This document shows, in pieces, positions 25,163 through 34,208 of a stretch of DNA of 64,000 bases. The stretch's first letter is position 1, and each line of letters begins with the position of its first letter. The translations under genes were made by a program, and so were the position numbers. Under the pieces are notes generated by a model. That model saw only the letters and a program-made list of their open reading frames with translations. It was not told the origin of the DNA and did no database searches. The stretch lies in assembly GCF_029760955.1 (NCBI RefSeq), contig NZ_CP121682.1:2976001-3040000 (forward strand). The letters are read 5' to 3'. The DNA comes from Streptomyces cathayae (lineage in GTDB: Bacteria; Actinomycetota; Actinomycetes; Streptomycetales; Streptomycetaceae).

Positions 25163-26854
25163 TCAGCCCGCGTACTCCGACGCGCCCGCCGTGCGGCGGA
25201 TCTCCGGCAGCGCCGAGTAGAGCGCGACACCCGGGCAGAGCGTGCCGAAGCCGTCGCGGTGGCCGGAGACGGTGTTCAGCGTGGCCTTCTCACCGTTCTT
25301 CCAGACCCTGGTGTCAGCCGCGGCGGTGAGGGTCACCTTCGCCTCCGGGTCGACGCCGTGCAGGCCGAGCTTCCAGGCGGAGATGTCGGCGATCGCCTGC
25401 TTGGCCGCGGCCGTCGGCGTGCCGCCGTTCTCGTAGTCGCCGAGCAGCGAGACACCGGCCGAGGAGCCGTTGAAGCCGTACGTGTGAGCGCCCCGGACCG
25501 GCTTGTCGGTGCCGCCCGCGCGGCCCTCGAAGACCGTTCCACACTTGTCGACGAAGAAGTTGTAGCCGATGTCGTTCCAGCCGTTGCTCTTCACGTGGTA
25601 CGTGAGGATCCCCCGGATGATGGCCGGTGAATCAGCGCACTCGTAGCTGTTCGTACCGGCCGTGTGGTGCACGAAGACCGCGTCGACCTTGTCCAGGTAG
25701 TCCGACGGGTCGGCGACGAGCGACTCGTCCGCACCCCAGTCGGCGCGGCTGACGACCGCCGGTGCGGCGGGAGCGGCCGGCGTCGTCGACTCGGCCGGGT
25801 CCGGCTGGGCGCTCGGCTCCGCCGTGGGCTCGGTGGTCGGGTCGGCGGTGGGCTCCTCCGTCGGCTCCTCGCTCGGGGCGGGGGCGCTCGGTTCGGCCGT
25901 CGGTTCCTGTGTCGGGTCCTGCGTCGGCTCCTCGGAGGGCTCCGGCGCCGTCGGCTCCTCGCTCGGGCCGCCGGGCTCCGCGGTCGGCTCCTCGCTCGGG
26001 ACGGGAGCGCTCGGTTCGGCCGTCGGTTCCTGTGTCGGGTCCTGCGTCGGCTCCTCGGAGGGCTCCGGCGCCGTCGGCTCCTCGCTCGGACTGCCGGGCT
26101 CCGCGGTCGGCTCCGAGGACGGCCCGGCCGACTGCTCCGGGGCGCTGCTCGGCTCGGTTTCCCCGCCGGACTGCGACGGGTCCGGGGCGGCGGTGCCGGA
26201 GTCGCCGGGCTCGGCGGGCGTCTTGCCGTTGCCCTTGCCGTTGCCCTTGCCGTTCTCGTTCCCGTTGCCCTTGCCGTTCTCCTGTCCCTTGCCGGTTTCC
26301 CCCTTCCCCTTGCCCTTGCCCTTGCCGCCCTTCGTCTCGCCCGGGTCGATCATGTCCAGCCGCAGCGCGTCCGGCACGGCGGTCTCCTTGCCGCCGGCCA
26401 CGACACGGGCCTCGACGGCGTCCGACGGCCCCACCCACAGCGGCTCGGACGCGCCCCGGACACCGGTGGCGTCACCCTCCTGCGTCTCGGGCGCCCGGAT
26501 GTCGAAGTCGAGGTCGCGCCAGTCGGTCCACGCGCCGTCCTCCGCACCGCGGGTACGGATCTGCGCGGTGCCCTCGAACTCGTCGGCGCTGTCCTCCCAG
26601 GAGACACCGACGAGTGAGAACAACTGTGTTTCCGTGCGCGGCAGTTCGCGCTTCTTCGGATCCTTGCCGGTCAGCGCCAGCGTATGGGCCTGCGCGGGAC
26701 GCGCGGCCTCGTCGGCGCCGCCGCCGCCCTCGGAGCCTCCGCCCACAGCCACGGCCGTCACTCCGGTACCTGCGATGACCACGGCCCCGGCCGCCAGCCA
26801 GATCGTGCGCTTCGACGTTCTCGTACGCCGCGCGCGGGTTCCTCTTGGACTCAT
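25163..26854 (-). CDS. Secreted PGRP-domain N-acetylmuramoyl-L-alanine amidase with repeat linker
   Basis: 563 residues. A basic N-terminus and one hydrophobic segment (about 17-38) act as signal or anchor. Next comes a folded region (about 55-160, AHTLALTGKDPKKRELPRTE...), then a GKGKGKG/NGKGNG linker and a long Pro/Glu/Thr/Ser region built from PSEEPTxEP repeats (about 215-385). The C-terminal peptidoglycan-recognition amidase domain (about 395-560) starts at VVSRADWGADES and has zinc ligands in FVHHTAGTN and SGHRDGFGTLCPG. It cleaves the stem peptide from cell-wall glycan. The linker probably spans the wall. Start ATG has AAGGGG upstream. The family also includes inactive binders, but the ligands here look complete. 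Confidence 0.9.
   Translation of the reverse strand: MSPRGTRARRTRTSKRTIWLAAGAVVIAGTGVTAVAVGGGSEGGGGADEAARPAQAHTLALTGKDPKKRELPRTETQLFSLVGVSWEDSADEFEGTAQIRTRGAEDGAWTDWRDLDFDIRAPETQEGDATGVRGASEPLWVGPSDAVEARVVAGGKETAVPDALRLDMIDPGETKGGKGKGKGKGETGKGQENGKGNGNENGKGNGKGNGKTPAEPGDSGTAAPDPSQSGGETEPSSAPEQSAGPSSEPTAEPGSPSEEPTAPEPSEEPTQDPTQEPTAEPSAPVPSEEPTAEPGGPSEEPTAPEPSEEPTQDPTQEPTAEPSAPAPSEEPTEEPTADPTTEPTAEPSAQPDPAESTTPAAPAAPAVVSRADWGADESLVADPSDYLDKVDAVFVHHTAGTNSYECADSPAIIRGILTYHVKSNGWNDIGYNFFVDKCGTVFEGRAGGTDKPVRGAHTYGFNGSSAGVSLLGDYENGGTPTAAAKQAIADISAWKLGLHGVDPEAKVTLTAAADTRVWKNGEKATLNTVSGHRDGFGTLCPGVALYSALPEIRRTAGASEYAG
25884..26122. repeat. 123-bp tandem coding repeat in the amidase linker
   Basis: Two nearly identical copies with a 123-bp (41-codon) period, starting at 25884 and 26007, encoding blocks of SEEPT, QDPTQEP and TAEPSAP units. 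Identity is close at DNA level, which suggests a recent duplication or copy-number change in frame. Confidence 0.8.
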
Positions 26855-26885
26855 GCCCACCCCTTGTGAACCTTGTACGTGAAGA

Positions 26886-27209
26886 TCAGTTGTCGTTGAC
26901 GGGGAGCTCGCCGACACCGGTGGCACGGCTGAACACACCCATCGCAGTGGCCCGTTGGACGTGCCCGCTGCGGACCGCGAGCGTGCACGCCGCCCGGCCG
27001 CCCTGCTCGCCGAGGGCGAGCGCCACCGCTCGCGCCCTTGCTCGCGTTCTTGCCCGCACCGTTCTGCGCACCGGTGGTCTCGGCTCCGACCGCCGCCGCA
27101 TCCGCCCCCACACCGCCCCGGCTTCCGCGTGGTGCGGCCCCTCGGACGTGCTCTCCGGCTCTTCGCTCTCCACGGACTTCATGGATTCCGCGGATTCCTT
27201 CGATGACAC
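26886..27209 (-). pseudogene. Truncated MmpS-like gene remnant
   Basis: The C-terminal 38 residues (GGRAACTLAVRSGHVQRATA then FSRATGVGELP) align with the end of the intact MmpS-like protein 2.6 kb away (GGQARCALAIRGAHVQSATA then YGRATCAGELP). The membrane helix and the beta core of that protein are missing, and the middle is Arg-rich in this frame but Gly/Ala-rich in another, as expected after deletion and frameshift. The second Cys of the pair is lost (ATGV for ATCA). The GTG at 27209 begins an acidic N-terminus (VSSKESAESMKS) placed 54 bp from a promoter box that is also shared with the intact gene. I read it as a decayed paralogue. Confidence 0.65.
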
Positions 27210-27262
27210 GAAAAGGGCCCGGTTCTCGATGTGACGGATCAATGCGGCATGCAACTGAAGTC

Positions 27263-27280
27263 GAACCCGGGCGGTTATAC
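27263..27280 (-). promoter_or_regulatory. Promoter-like box shared with the intact MmpS-like gene
   Basis: GAACCCGGGCGGTTATAC on the plus strand; the same sequence less one C is at 30044-30060 before the intact copy. On the minus strand it contains TATAAC as a possible -10. The rest of 27210-27625 holds no gene that I can support; it includes the upstream region of the gene at 27626. Confidence 0.5.
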
Positions 27281-27625
27281 ACCACGCGGAGCGCACCGTG
27301 CGACGGAGAGATCAAAAGGGGCGAATCGACCGCTTTTCGGTGGGGTGAATTCCCTGAATGTCCTTGGGCTTGACGAACCCTCGATCCGTTGGTCGATAAT
27401 TCGCCCGCGCACCCGCGAGCCGGCCTTTCACCTGCTCGCGGGCTACTGAACCTGGCTGCCTTCCGGGCTTGATACGCCGGCAGCAGGCCGTCTGCGGGGT
27501 CTGGTTATTGCACTTCCGGCTTGGTTCTGCCTCGGGTTCGTACACCTGCATCGGCGTCCGCTGACGCGCTGAACGGGCTGCGGTAGGACTCACAGCAGTC
27601 CCAGTCCGAGAAAGGATGGAATCGA

Positions 27626-28792
27626 ATGTCGGTCCCCCCTCCGCCGAATTCTCACGAGCCGCCCGGCTCGTGGCCCCCTCCTGGGCCGCAGTGGCATCCG
27701 GCACCCATGCCCGCGCCACCGGCGTTGAACGGCCTGGCGATCGCCTCCCTGGTGACGTCGTTGCTCTGCCTCGCGCCCCTGGGGCTGGTCCTCGGCTGCG
27801 TCGCGCTGTGGCAGATCCCCAGACGGAGACAGCGGGGCAAGGGCCTCGCGATCGCCGGTGTCTCCGTCTCCGGAGCGATCCTCCTGCTGGCCGCCGTCGT
27901 CATCCCGGTCGTCGACTTCAGGGTCTGGACACTTCCCGCTCGCAGCGACAGCGGCGACGTCACAAAGCCGGGCTGGACCACGATCCAGTCGATCCGCGCC
28001 GGTGACTGCTTCACCCCGCGTGGCGGGCTGACGGAACCGGGGACGCCGCCGCTGGGCGGAAGTGTGGAACTGACCCCCTGCGACACGCCGCACCGCGCGG
28101 AGGCCTACGCCTCCTTCGCCCTCCCCGAGGGTGACTTCCCGGGGCTCGACGGCATCGCGGCGACCGCCTGGCCACAGTGCGCGAGGCTCTTCACGGACTA
28201 CGCGCTCGATCCGCTGGCCTTCGGACGGCTGCAGACCTACTACTTCCATCCCGACGAGGAGGGATGGGCGGCCGGGCGGCGCACCGTGGTGTGCTGGGTG
28301 GCCCGGCCGGACAACACCGAACTCGACGTCTCGGTACGCGGGAACGCCTCCGATCTGGACGCCGCCCAACGGGAGTTCCTCGCGGCGATGAAACCGCTGA
28401 ACACCGCCGGCGCACTCCGCCCGGCGAAGAGTCCGCAGCAGGACCTCGCCGGCGCCACCGCCTGGGCCGGACACATGGCCCAGGCGCAGGCCGAGACCAT
28501 CCGGCTGCTCAAGGACGCCGACCTTCCGGGCGCGGAAGCGCCCACCGGCCGGCTCGTGGCGGAACTCGAAGCGGGACTGCCCTTCTGGCAGCAGGCAGCC
28601 GAAGCACCCGACGCCGACACCTTCCTCAGCCATCTGCGGTCCGTCGACCAGCACGACGGAGAACAGCCCCACCGCCGGATACGCGGCCTGCTGGATCTCC
28701 CCCTGCCCACGTCCGAACCGACCCAGGAACTCGAGCGCACCGCCGCCTCCACAGCCGATCGGGTCCGCCGGGCCGGCAGGGATCGCAGTTGA
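27626..28792 (+). CDS. DUF4190/septum-formation-domain membrane protein
   Basis: 388 residues. Pro-rich N-terminus (MSVPPPPNSHEPPGSWPPPG), then a DUF4190-type double membrane segment (about 36-58 and 70-95) separated by the basic loop WQIPRRRQRGKGLAIAG. Next is an outside septum-formation-like domain (about 115-260) with paired cysteines in RAGDCFTP, TPCDTPHRAE, PQCARLF and VVCWVA. A helical tail follows. In actinobacteria this domain arrangement is common but its role is poorly known; the name does not prove a septal function. The ATG has GAAAGGA ten bases upstream. Confidence 0.82.
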   Translation: MSVPPPPNSHEPPGSWPPPGPQWHPAPMPAPPALNGLAIASLVTSLLCLAPLGLVLGCVALWQIPRRRQRGKGLAIAGVSVSGAILLLAAVVIPVVDFRVWTLPARSDSGDVTKPGWTTIQSIRAGDCFTPRGGLTEPGTPPLGGSVELTPCDTPHRAEAYASFALPEGDFPGLDGIAATAWPQCARLFTDYALDPLAFGRLQTYYFHPDEEGWAAGRRTVVCWVARPDNTELDVSVRGNASDLDAAQREFLAAMKPLNTAGALRPAKSPQQDLAGATAWAGHMAQAQAETIRLLKDADLPGAEAPTGRLVAELEAGLPFWQQAAEAPDADTFLSHLRSVDQHDGEQPHRRIRGLLDLPLPTSEPTQELERTAASTADRVRRAGRDRS

Positions 28793-28909
28793 ATCGTCAG
28801 TGAGCAGGGACGTTGCGCCCGGCGGGGGCAGCAGCGATCACCGTCACCCTGGTGGCCGCATGCGCCATTGGCTCTGTCCACGTGTTTCGACGGCGTCCGA
28901 GGCAGCCGT

Positions 28910-29455
28910 TCAGGCCGACCAAGCCTCACCGGAGTGCCACTGCCGCACCCACTGCTCGAAGCCCCATGCGTCATCCCCGGGCACCGGGCCGGCTCCCACG
29001 TCGGCCACCATCCAGACCTCGCCCCGGCGGGGCCCCGCGGTCACCAGCACCCAGAACAACTGCCCGTCCTCCGAGCCGAGAACGACCGACCCCTTGGTGT
29101 ACACGGCATCGGTGCGTGGATCGCCCTCAGGATCGACCGTCTCGTCGTCCTCCCACTGCCAGGACGCCTCCAGGGGGAACAGTTCTCCCGGCTGCCGCGG
29201 ACCGAGGTCCGGCCAACTCTCCGGCAGCCACCCGAGCGGCTGCAGACCGCCGTCTTCTGCGGGACCGAGGCTGCACCCGTTGCTGATCTCCGCAACGAAG
29301 GTTCTGTACGGCTCCGGGAGCGTCACCCGGTTCTCGGTCTCCCACACGGCTACGCCCTCATGGCCGAGGGGAGGCTCACGCCACTCGGGCCCGAACGCGG
29401 AACGCAGGAAGTCGAGGGTGGCCTCGACAGGACGCTGATCAGGCGCGGCCGTCAC
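28910..29455 (-). CDS. SMI1/KNR4 (SUKH) family protein
   Basis: 181 residues of the SUKH superfamily, whose bacterial members are mostly immunity proteins for secreted toxins. Visible features: the entry helix and strand VALPEPYR-type motif (NRVTLPEPYRTFVAEISNG), then LQPLGWLPESW and the closing GEVWMVADVG...DAWGFEQWVRQW. The GTG overlaps the stop of the MmpS-like gene in a GTGA, so they are co-translated. No toxin gene is next to it. Its being an orphan immunity protein is inference; a housekeeping role is possible. Confidence 0.83.
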   Translation of the reverse strand: MTAAPDQRPVEATLDFLRSAFGPEWREPPLGHEGVAVWETENRVTLPEPYRTFVAEISNGCSLGPAEDGGLQPLGWLPESWPDLGPRQPGELFPLEASWQWEDDETVDPEGDPRTDAVYTKGSVVLGSEDGQLFWVLVTAGPRRGEVWMVADVGAGPVPGDDAWGFEQWVRQWHSGEAWSA

Positions 29456-29997
29456 GGCAGCGTGCTGTTCGACGGTGAGTCGACATCGGCTGGTGCGGGG
29501 AGTTCACCGGCGCAGGTGGCGCGGCCGTAGGTGCCCGACGCGGTGGCGCTCTGGACGTGAGCGCCGCGGATGGCGAGGGCGCAGCGGGCCTGGCCGCCCT
29601 TGCCGTCGAGGACGATGCCGATGATGGGCGACCGGCCGAGCGGGACCTGGACGGTCTTCTTCCAGGGCAGTGCGATGTCCTTCTCGACGGTTGCCCTGCC
29701 CTCCTCGCTGCGGGCGAGATAGCTGACGTCGACACGGCCCTCACCGGTCACCTGGTACGTCACGGCGGCCGTCGGGGCCTTCGGCCGTTCGGGTTCGGTG
29801 TCGCCGGTCGTGCCGAGGGTGCCGTACAGGACGAGCCCCAGACAGACGGCGAGGACCGCTCCGGCGGCGAGGAATCCGGCCCGGTCGCCACCTCGGCGCT
29901 TTTCGGCCGATTCGCCGGCCGGGGTCGCCGCATTCTTTCCGGGGTTTTCCGGGCCGGCCGTTTCCGCTGCTTCTGCTGTGTTTTCCGTCTTTGGCAT
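29452..29997 (-). CDS. MmpS-like membrane-anchored protein
   Basis: 181 residues. Acidic, flexible N-terminus (MPKTENTAEAAETAG), one transmembrane helix (about 41-63, GFLAAGAVLAVCLGLVLYG) and an outside beta-sandwich (VTYQVTGEGRVDVSYLARS, ALPWKKTVQVPLG) with a Cys pair in RCALAI and ATCAGE. This matches the MmpS family, known in mycobacteria as accessory proteins for lipid export. Here there is no MmpL partner nearby, and the next gene is a SUKH protein. A truncated copy lies 2.6 kb away. ATG start; a promoter box is 47 bp upstream. Confidence 0.8.
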   Translation of the reverse strand: MPKTENTAEAAETAGPENPGKNAATPAGESAEKRRGGDRAGFLAAGAVLAVCLGLVLYGTLGTTGDTEPERPKAPTAAVTYQVTGEGRVDVSYLARSEEGRATVEKDIALPWKKTVQVPLGRSPIIGIVLDGKGGQARCALAIRGAHVQSATASGTYGRATCAGELPAPADVDSPSNSTLP

Positions 29998-30043
29998 GGA
30001 GCCGGCTTTCGTCGGGCACTGTTTTGCACGTGCCTCCCGCAGG

Positions 30044-30060
30044 GAACCGGGCGGTTATAC
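30044..30060 (-). promoter_or_regulatory. Promoter-like box of the MmpS-like gene
   Basis: GAACCGGGCGGTTATAC on the plus strand, repeated almost exactly at 27263-27280 before the truncated paralogue. Apart from this box the gap 29998-30319 shows no supported gene; its right half is the leader of the large secreted protein. Confidence 0.5.
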
Positions 30061-30319
30061 CGCATGCCGACCCGCCGGGTCCACCCCTCGGACAAAGCGG
30101 ACATAAATTCAACGTTCGGAACGGCGACCTTCCGGATCATCAGCCAATCGTCCGAAATGGGAAAGTGGTTGACATGGCCTTTCACGCGTGATTAGACATG
30201 CCCCGCTTCACCTGATTCCGCGAAGCGGTCCGGTCGGGAATTCCCGTCCGGTGGTTCGGCATGCCCGGATTCCAGACTTCCTGGGAGGCGGGTGCGTCGC
30301 GAAGGGAAGGGCATGGGAC

Positions 30320-33300
30320 GTGAAAGTCCGATACGGGAGATGGATCTCCTGTCTTGTGGCTGCTGCGGTGGTGAGTACCACGCTGCCGCAGGTCGCGTAT
30401 GCGTCGTCCGGCCCGTCGTCGGACGGTGACGGCAAGGGCGTGCTCGAGTCGCTCACCGACTGGCTGGGCGGGGACGACGGCGAGGAGGCGTCGCCGTCGG
30501 CCCCGCCGCCCTCGGACGCGGGTGTCGCCGACCGGCAGAAGCTGCCGAAGGGGAAGAACGCGCCGAAGGCGAAGCGGGTCGAGGAGCTGACGGACCGGCG
30601 CACCGAGAACGCCCGGTACTGGCAGCTGTCCGACGGCCGGACCGAGATGGAACTGTCGGCGGTACCGACCGCCTACCGCCACGGCAGTGGCAAGAAGGCC
30701 GCGTGGAAGGCGATCGACACGTCCGTGCGGGCGTCGCGGGCGAAGGGTTTCGACTTCGCGAACACGACGAACACGCTGCACAGCCGGTTCGGTTCGGACG
30801 CCGACAGGCTGCTGCGGGTGGAGGCCGGTGACGGCCGGTCGGTGACGATGGGCCTGCCCGGCGCGGACGCGCTGAAACCGGTGGCCAAGGGCAGCACGGT
30901 CACCTACCGGGACGCGGTCGACGGCGCGGACCTCACCTACGAGGTGGGGGCCGGGCGGGTCAAGGAGAACATCGTCCTGGACGAACGGCCGTCCGGGCCG
31001 GTGACGTTCACGTTCAAGCTGGACGTGGACGGGCTGAGGCCGAAACAGACCAGGGACGGCGCGGTCCACTTCTACGGCGAGTCCGCCGACCCCGTGCTGG
31101 TGATCCCGGCCGGGTTCATGACGGACTCGAAGAAGGACGCCTCGTCGCCGTACGGCACCACGTACAGCACCGCGGTCGGGCAGAAGCTCACCAACGCCGG
31201 GGGCGGCTGGATGCTGACCCTCACCCCGGACGAGAAGTGGCTGGCCGCGAAGGAACGCCAGTACCCCGTCACGATCGACCCGACGATCGAGATCGCTCCC
31301 ACGCCCACGACGGCGCAGGACGTGATGATCTCCTCGGACGGTCCGGCGTCGAACTACGACAACAACTGGCGTCTGTCGGTCGGCAACACGTCGAGTGGTT
31401 CCTCGCGTGCGCTGCTGCGGTTCCCGCTGTCCCAGATACCGGCCGGGACGCGCGTGGAAGCGGCCGACCTGCGGCTGTACTACGACCAGACGCACACCAC
31501 CTCCGGTGGCGAGGTACGCCTTGAGGCGCACCGGGCCACCCAGGAGTGGAGCGAGGAGACGGCCACCTGGGACAACGCCCAGGACATCACAGGCGAGCTG
31601 TCCGGCACGTCCGTCGTCGTGGACGACGGGGACGCGGGCCGCACCGCGGCGGTGGGTGCGTGGCCGGCGTCGGGGAACACCGACTACACGCAGTACGCCG
31701 TCAACGGCGACTACCTGTACAACAAGGACTCGGTGGCCGGTGATGCGTACACCTGGCAGCCGAGTCTGCCGGAGGACGGCACCTACCAGGTCGAGGTGCA
31801 CAACGTGCCCGCCGTCGACCGGGCCACCGACGCCCCGTACACGGTGACCTACGAGGGCGGGTCGAAGCAGTACACCGTCGACCAGAAGTCCGGCAGCGGC
31901 GGGGTGTGGAAGACCCTGGGGTCGCATCCGTTCACGGCGGGCACAAGCGGCAAGGTCGTGCTGGGCGACGGCCCGGCCTCCGCGTCGACCGCGGTCGTCG
32001 CGGACGCGGTGCGCTTCACCAAGGGCAGCGTCGTCACCAAGAAGCCGGGCGAGGTGAGCACCTGGCACTCGTTCCCGGTGGCCAGGACGGTCCAGCAGTG
32101 GATCGACGGCACGTACGAGAACCACGGTTTCGTGGTCAAGGCCGGCGACGAGAGCAGTAACGGTCCCCAGGGCGGCCCGCGGTACGAGGGCAGCGAGTTC
32201 GGCTACGGCGGTGAGACGGCCACCTACCCGCGTCTGGTACTGACCTTCGGCCGCCAGGGCGTGAACCTGGACAGCCCGTCGGTGATCCACTCCACGGGCG
32301 CGGAGCTGCACTGGTCCGACTACCGGGACCCGGACGCCGGTTCCACGGCCGACGACCTGGTCGAGTACCAGGTCCACCGCTCCGTCTTCCAGTCGTTCAC
32401 GCCGTCGGCGGCGACCCTGGTGGCTCCGGTGGACGCGTCGGCGAACGGTTTCACCGACACCACGGCGGTGCCCACCGCGGTGGGCAGCGCCGACCCGTTC
32501 GGCCGGGCCTACTACTACATGGTCGCGGTGAAGACGAAGGACGGCCAGGTCATCGCCTCGCCGACCCAGCTGGTGCGGCTGCCGAAGGCGGGCCGCACCA
32601 CCAAGGTGATCACCGCCGGCCAGGACACCACCCTGACCTCCGCCCAGCCGACCACACCCCACGACACGTTCGAGGAGTACGGGCCTCAGCCCTGGCTGAC
32701 GGTCGGCAACAACTCCACCCCCTACGGCAACACCCGCACCCTGCTGGACTTCGGCGACCTGGACCTCCCCGCCTCCTCACGGGTCCTGCAGGCCACCGTC
32801 CGCCTCTGGGGCACTCAATCGACCCGGAGCGCCGCCGGAGCGGTCTACGAACTACGCCCGTTGACACGGGACTTCGACGAGTCGGCGACCTGGAACAGGG
32901 CCACCGCCGCCACCGCCTGGACCACCCCCGGCGGTGACGTCGGCGAGGCGGTCTCCGACATCGGCGCCATCAGCAACGACCCGTCCCGCCACGACTGGGA
33001 CGTCACCTCCCTCGCGCAGGGCTGGGTGAGAGACCCGGACACCCGGCACGGCGTCGCGATCAAGACGGTCGACGAGGCCGCCGCGCAGGAGCGCTCGGTC
33101 TTCCTGTCCTCGGAGGCACCCGAGCAGCGGCTGCGGCCCGAGCTGGTCGTCACCTACATCGACGCGACACCCGAGTCGACGTACCACGCACCGGGCACGC
33201 CGGCCCGGATGACGCCGAACACCACCTACACCGTCGACGTCACCCTCACCAACACCACCGACCAGGAATGGACGGCGGCCGGAAACGAGCTGACCTACCG

Positions 33301-33616
33301 GTGGGAACTGCCGGACGGCACCGACGTCACCACCGGCGGCAACCAGATCCGCACCGCGCTGCCGCAGGATCTCGCTCCCGGCGCCTCCGTCACCATTCCC
33401 GCACAGGTCAAGACGCCGATCAACTCCGCCTCCGGCAACAAGCGCACCGAGTACACGCTGACCTGGGAGGTCCAGAACACCGTCGGCTGGTCACGCAGGA
33501 TGCCGAGGTCACGGATTGCTTCGCCGCCGTCGGCGAGCATCACGGCTATGTCCACGGCGATCCGCCCGGGGCGTGTCCGGTACCCCGTGGCCGCAGCCTG
33601 CGCAGCACGTCGTTGA
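30320..33616 (+). CDS. Large secreted DNRLRE/golvesin-domain protein, C-terminus cut off by an IS remnant
   Basis: 1098 residues. The GTG giving VKVRYGRW begins a signal peptide (1-28, ending PQVAYA). Domains in order: a PTAYRHGSGK..VDGADLTYEV region (about 90-330), a DNRLRE sandwich (333-645) interrupted by a golvesin-like insert (about 440-575), a fibronectin-like segment (660-760), a second DNRLRE (767-945) and a CARDB/FN3-like adhesion domain (950-1057). Proteins starting this way usually continue into RHS/YD repeats and a toxin tip. Here homology stops at about 33490 (QNTVGWS) and the last 40 residues are out-of-frame translation of an IS1380-type transposase remnant. What survives is probably non-functional or a shed wall protein. 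Confidence 0.8.
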   Translation: MKVRYGRWISCLVAAAVVSTTLPQVAYASSGPSSDGDGKGVLESLTDWLGGDDGEEASPSAPPPSDAGVADRQKLPKGKNAPKAKRVEELTDRRTENARYWQLSDGRTEMELSAVPTAYRHGSGKKAAWKAIDTSVRASRAKGFDFANTTNTLHSRFGSDADRLLRVEAGDGRSVTMGLPGADALKPVAKGSTVTYRDAVDGADLTYEVGAGRVKENIVLDERPSGPVTFTFKLDVDGLRPKQTRDGAVHFYGESADPVLVIPAGFMTDSKKDASSPYGTTYSTAVGQKLTNAGGGWMLTLTPDEKWLAAKERQYPVTIDPTIEIAPTPTTAQDVMISSDGPASNYDNNWRLSVGNTSSGSSRALLRFPLSQIPAGTRVEAADLRLYYDQTHTTSGGEVRLEAHRATQEWSEETATWDNAQDITGELSGTSVVVDDGDAGRTAAVGAWPASGNTDYTQYAVNGDYLYNKDSVAGDAYTWQPSLPEDGTYQVEVHNVPAVDRATDAPYTVTYEGGSKQYTVDQKSGSGGVWKTLGSHPFTAGTSGKVVLGDGPASASTAVVADAVRFTKGSVVTKKPGEVSTWHSFPVARTVQQWIDGTYENHGFVVKAGDESSNGPQGGPRYEGSEFGYGGETATYPRLVLTFGRQGVNLDSPSVIHSTGAELHWSDYRDPDAGSTADDLVEYQVHRSVFQSFTPSAATLVAPVDASANGFTDTTAVPTAVGSADPFGRAYYYMVAVKTKDGQVIASPTQLVRLPKAGRTTKVITAGQDTTLTSAQPTTPHDTFEEYGPQPWLTVGNNSTPYGNTRTLLDFGDLDLPASSRVLQATVRLWGTQSTRSAAGAVYELRPLTRDFDESATWNRATAATAWTTPGGDVGEAVSDIGAISNDPSRHDWDVTSLAQGWVRDPDTRHGVAIKTVDEAAAQERSVFLSSEAPEQRLRPELVVTYIDATPESTYHAPGTPARMTPNTTYTVDVTLTNTTDQEWTAAGNELTYRWELPDGTDVTTGGNQIRTALPQDLAPGASVTIPAQVKTPINSASGNKRTEYTLTWEVQNTVGWSRRMPRSRIASPPSASITAMSTAIRPGRVRYPVAAACAARR

Positions 33617-33836
33617 AGGCGGCGGCCAGGCCGGTGGCATCGGCCAGAGCGGCCAACAGGCGGGAGCCGGCGTGGCTGACCACTCCATGGCCGTCGGCCG
33701 AGACGACGAGCCGGGGACGCGAGGCGGTGGTGTGCACGCAGAAAGTGCCTTCCTGCTGGAACGACAGAAGCCTTAGACAAGCCCTGTCGTCCCAGGTCAG
33801 AAGGCACTTTCGTGTTCTCGCCCAAGATCCGGACAC
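33490..33836 (-). mobile_element. IS1380-type transposase remnant
   Basis: Minus-strand reading from about 33715 gives the conserved transposase start (RPRLVVSADGHGVVSHAGSR, then LLAALADATGLAAAF and RLRPRGTGHAPG). After a frameshift near 33600 another frame continues with RIAVDIAVMLADGGEAIRDL and GILRDQ, after which similarity ends at about 33490, the junction with the DNRLRE gene. Upstream of the transposase start are inverted arms GAAAGTGCCTTC (33741-33752) and GAAGGCACTTTC (33800-33811), as seen near IS1380 ends. Only about the first 75-80 codons of a roughly 450-codon transposase remain. Confidence 0.75.
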
Positions 33837-34208
33837 CGCTCAGGCGAAACGGCGGGGCTAGCGGCAGCTCAAGCGGCCGGGCGGCCAGGCCTCTGACACG
33901 CGAGTCATGGGCGAGCAGCATCACCTGCAGCCGCATCGCTGCGGCCCCGTAGCGCACCAGCCGTCCCGTGGTGGCCGGCCACCACCATCCCGTCGCCAGC
34001 CGCTTGCCCCGACGGGCTGGGAACGGCTTCAGCGACGGACAGTTTTCGAAGACGACGCATGGCACGTGAAAAGGTTGTACCGGTTTCGCGGGACTTCATG
34101 TGGGATTCCGCACGTCCGTGACCCGTGATGCTTCCAAGGCCGGATCCGCTTGATCTGATGGGGGACGGCGGGAGCTCTCCCCGAATCGAGTGGAGGGGGA
34201 GCGGTCCT
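33837..34208. other. Non-coding junction region beside the IS remnant
   Basis: No gene I can support. The composition and the broken frames suggest more IS-derived or displaced sequence. The promoter of the next plus-strand gene should lie near the right end. Confidence 0.4.

Noticed and set aside
25868..26140. Repeats resembling a CRISPR array
   Set aside because: The repeats are in-frame coding units (PSEEPT) without unique spacers.
30182..32662. 826-codon minus-strand frame
   Set aside because: Antisense shadow of the DNRLRE protein; Arg/Gly/Val-rich text with no motif, while the plus frame has clear domains.
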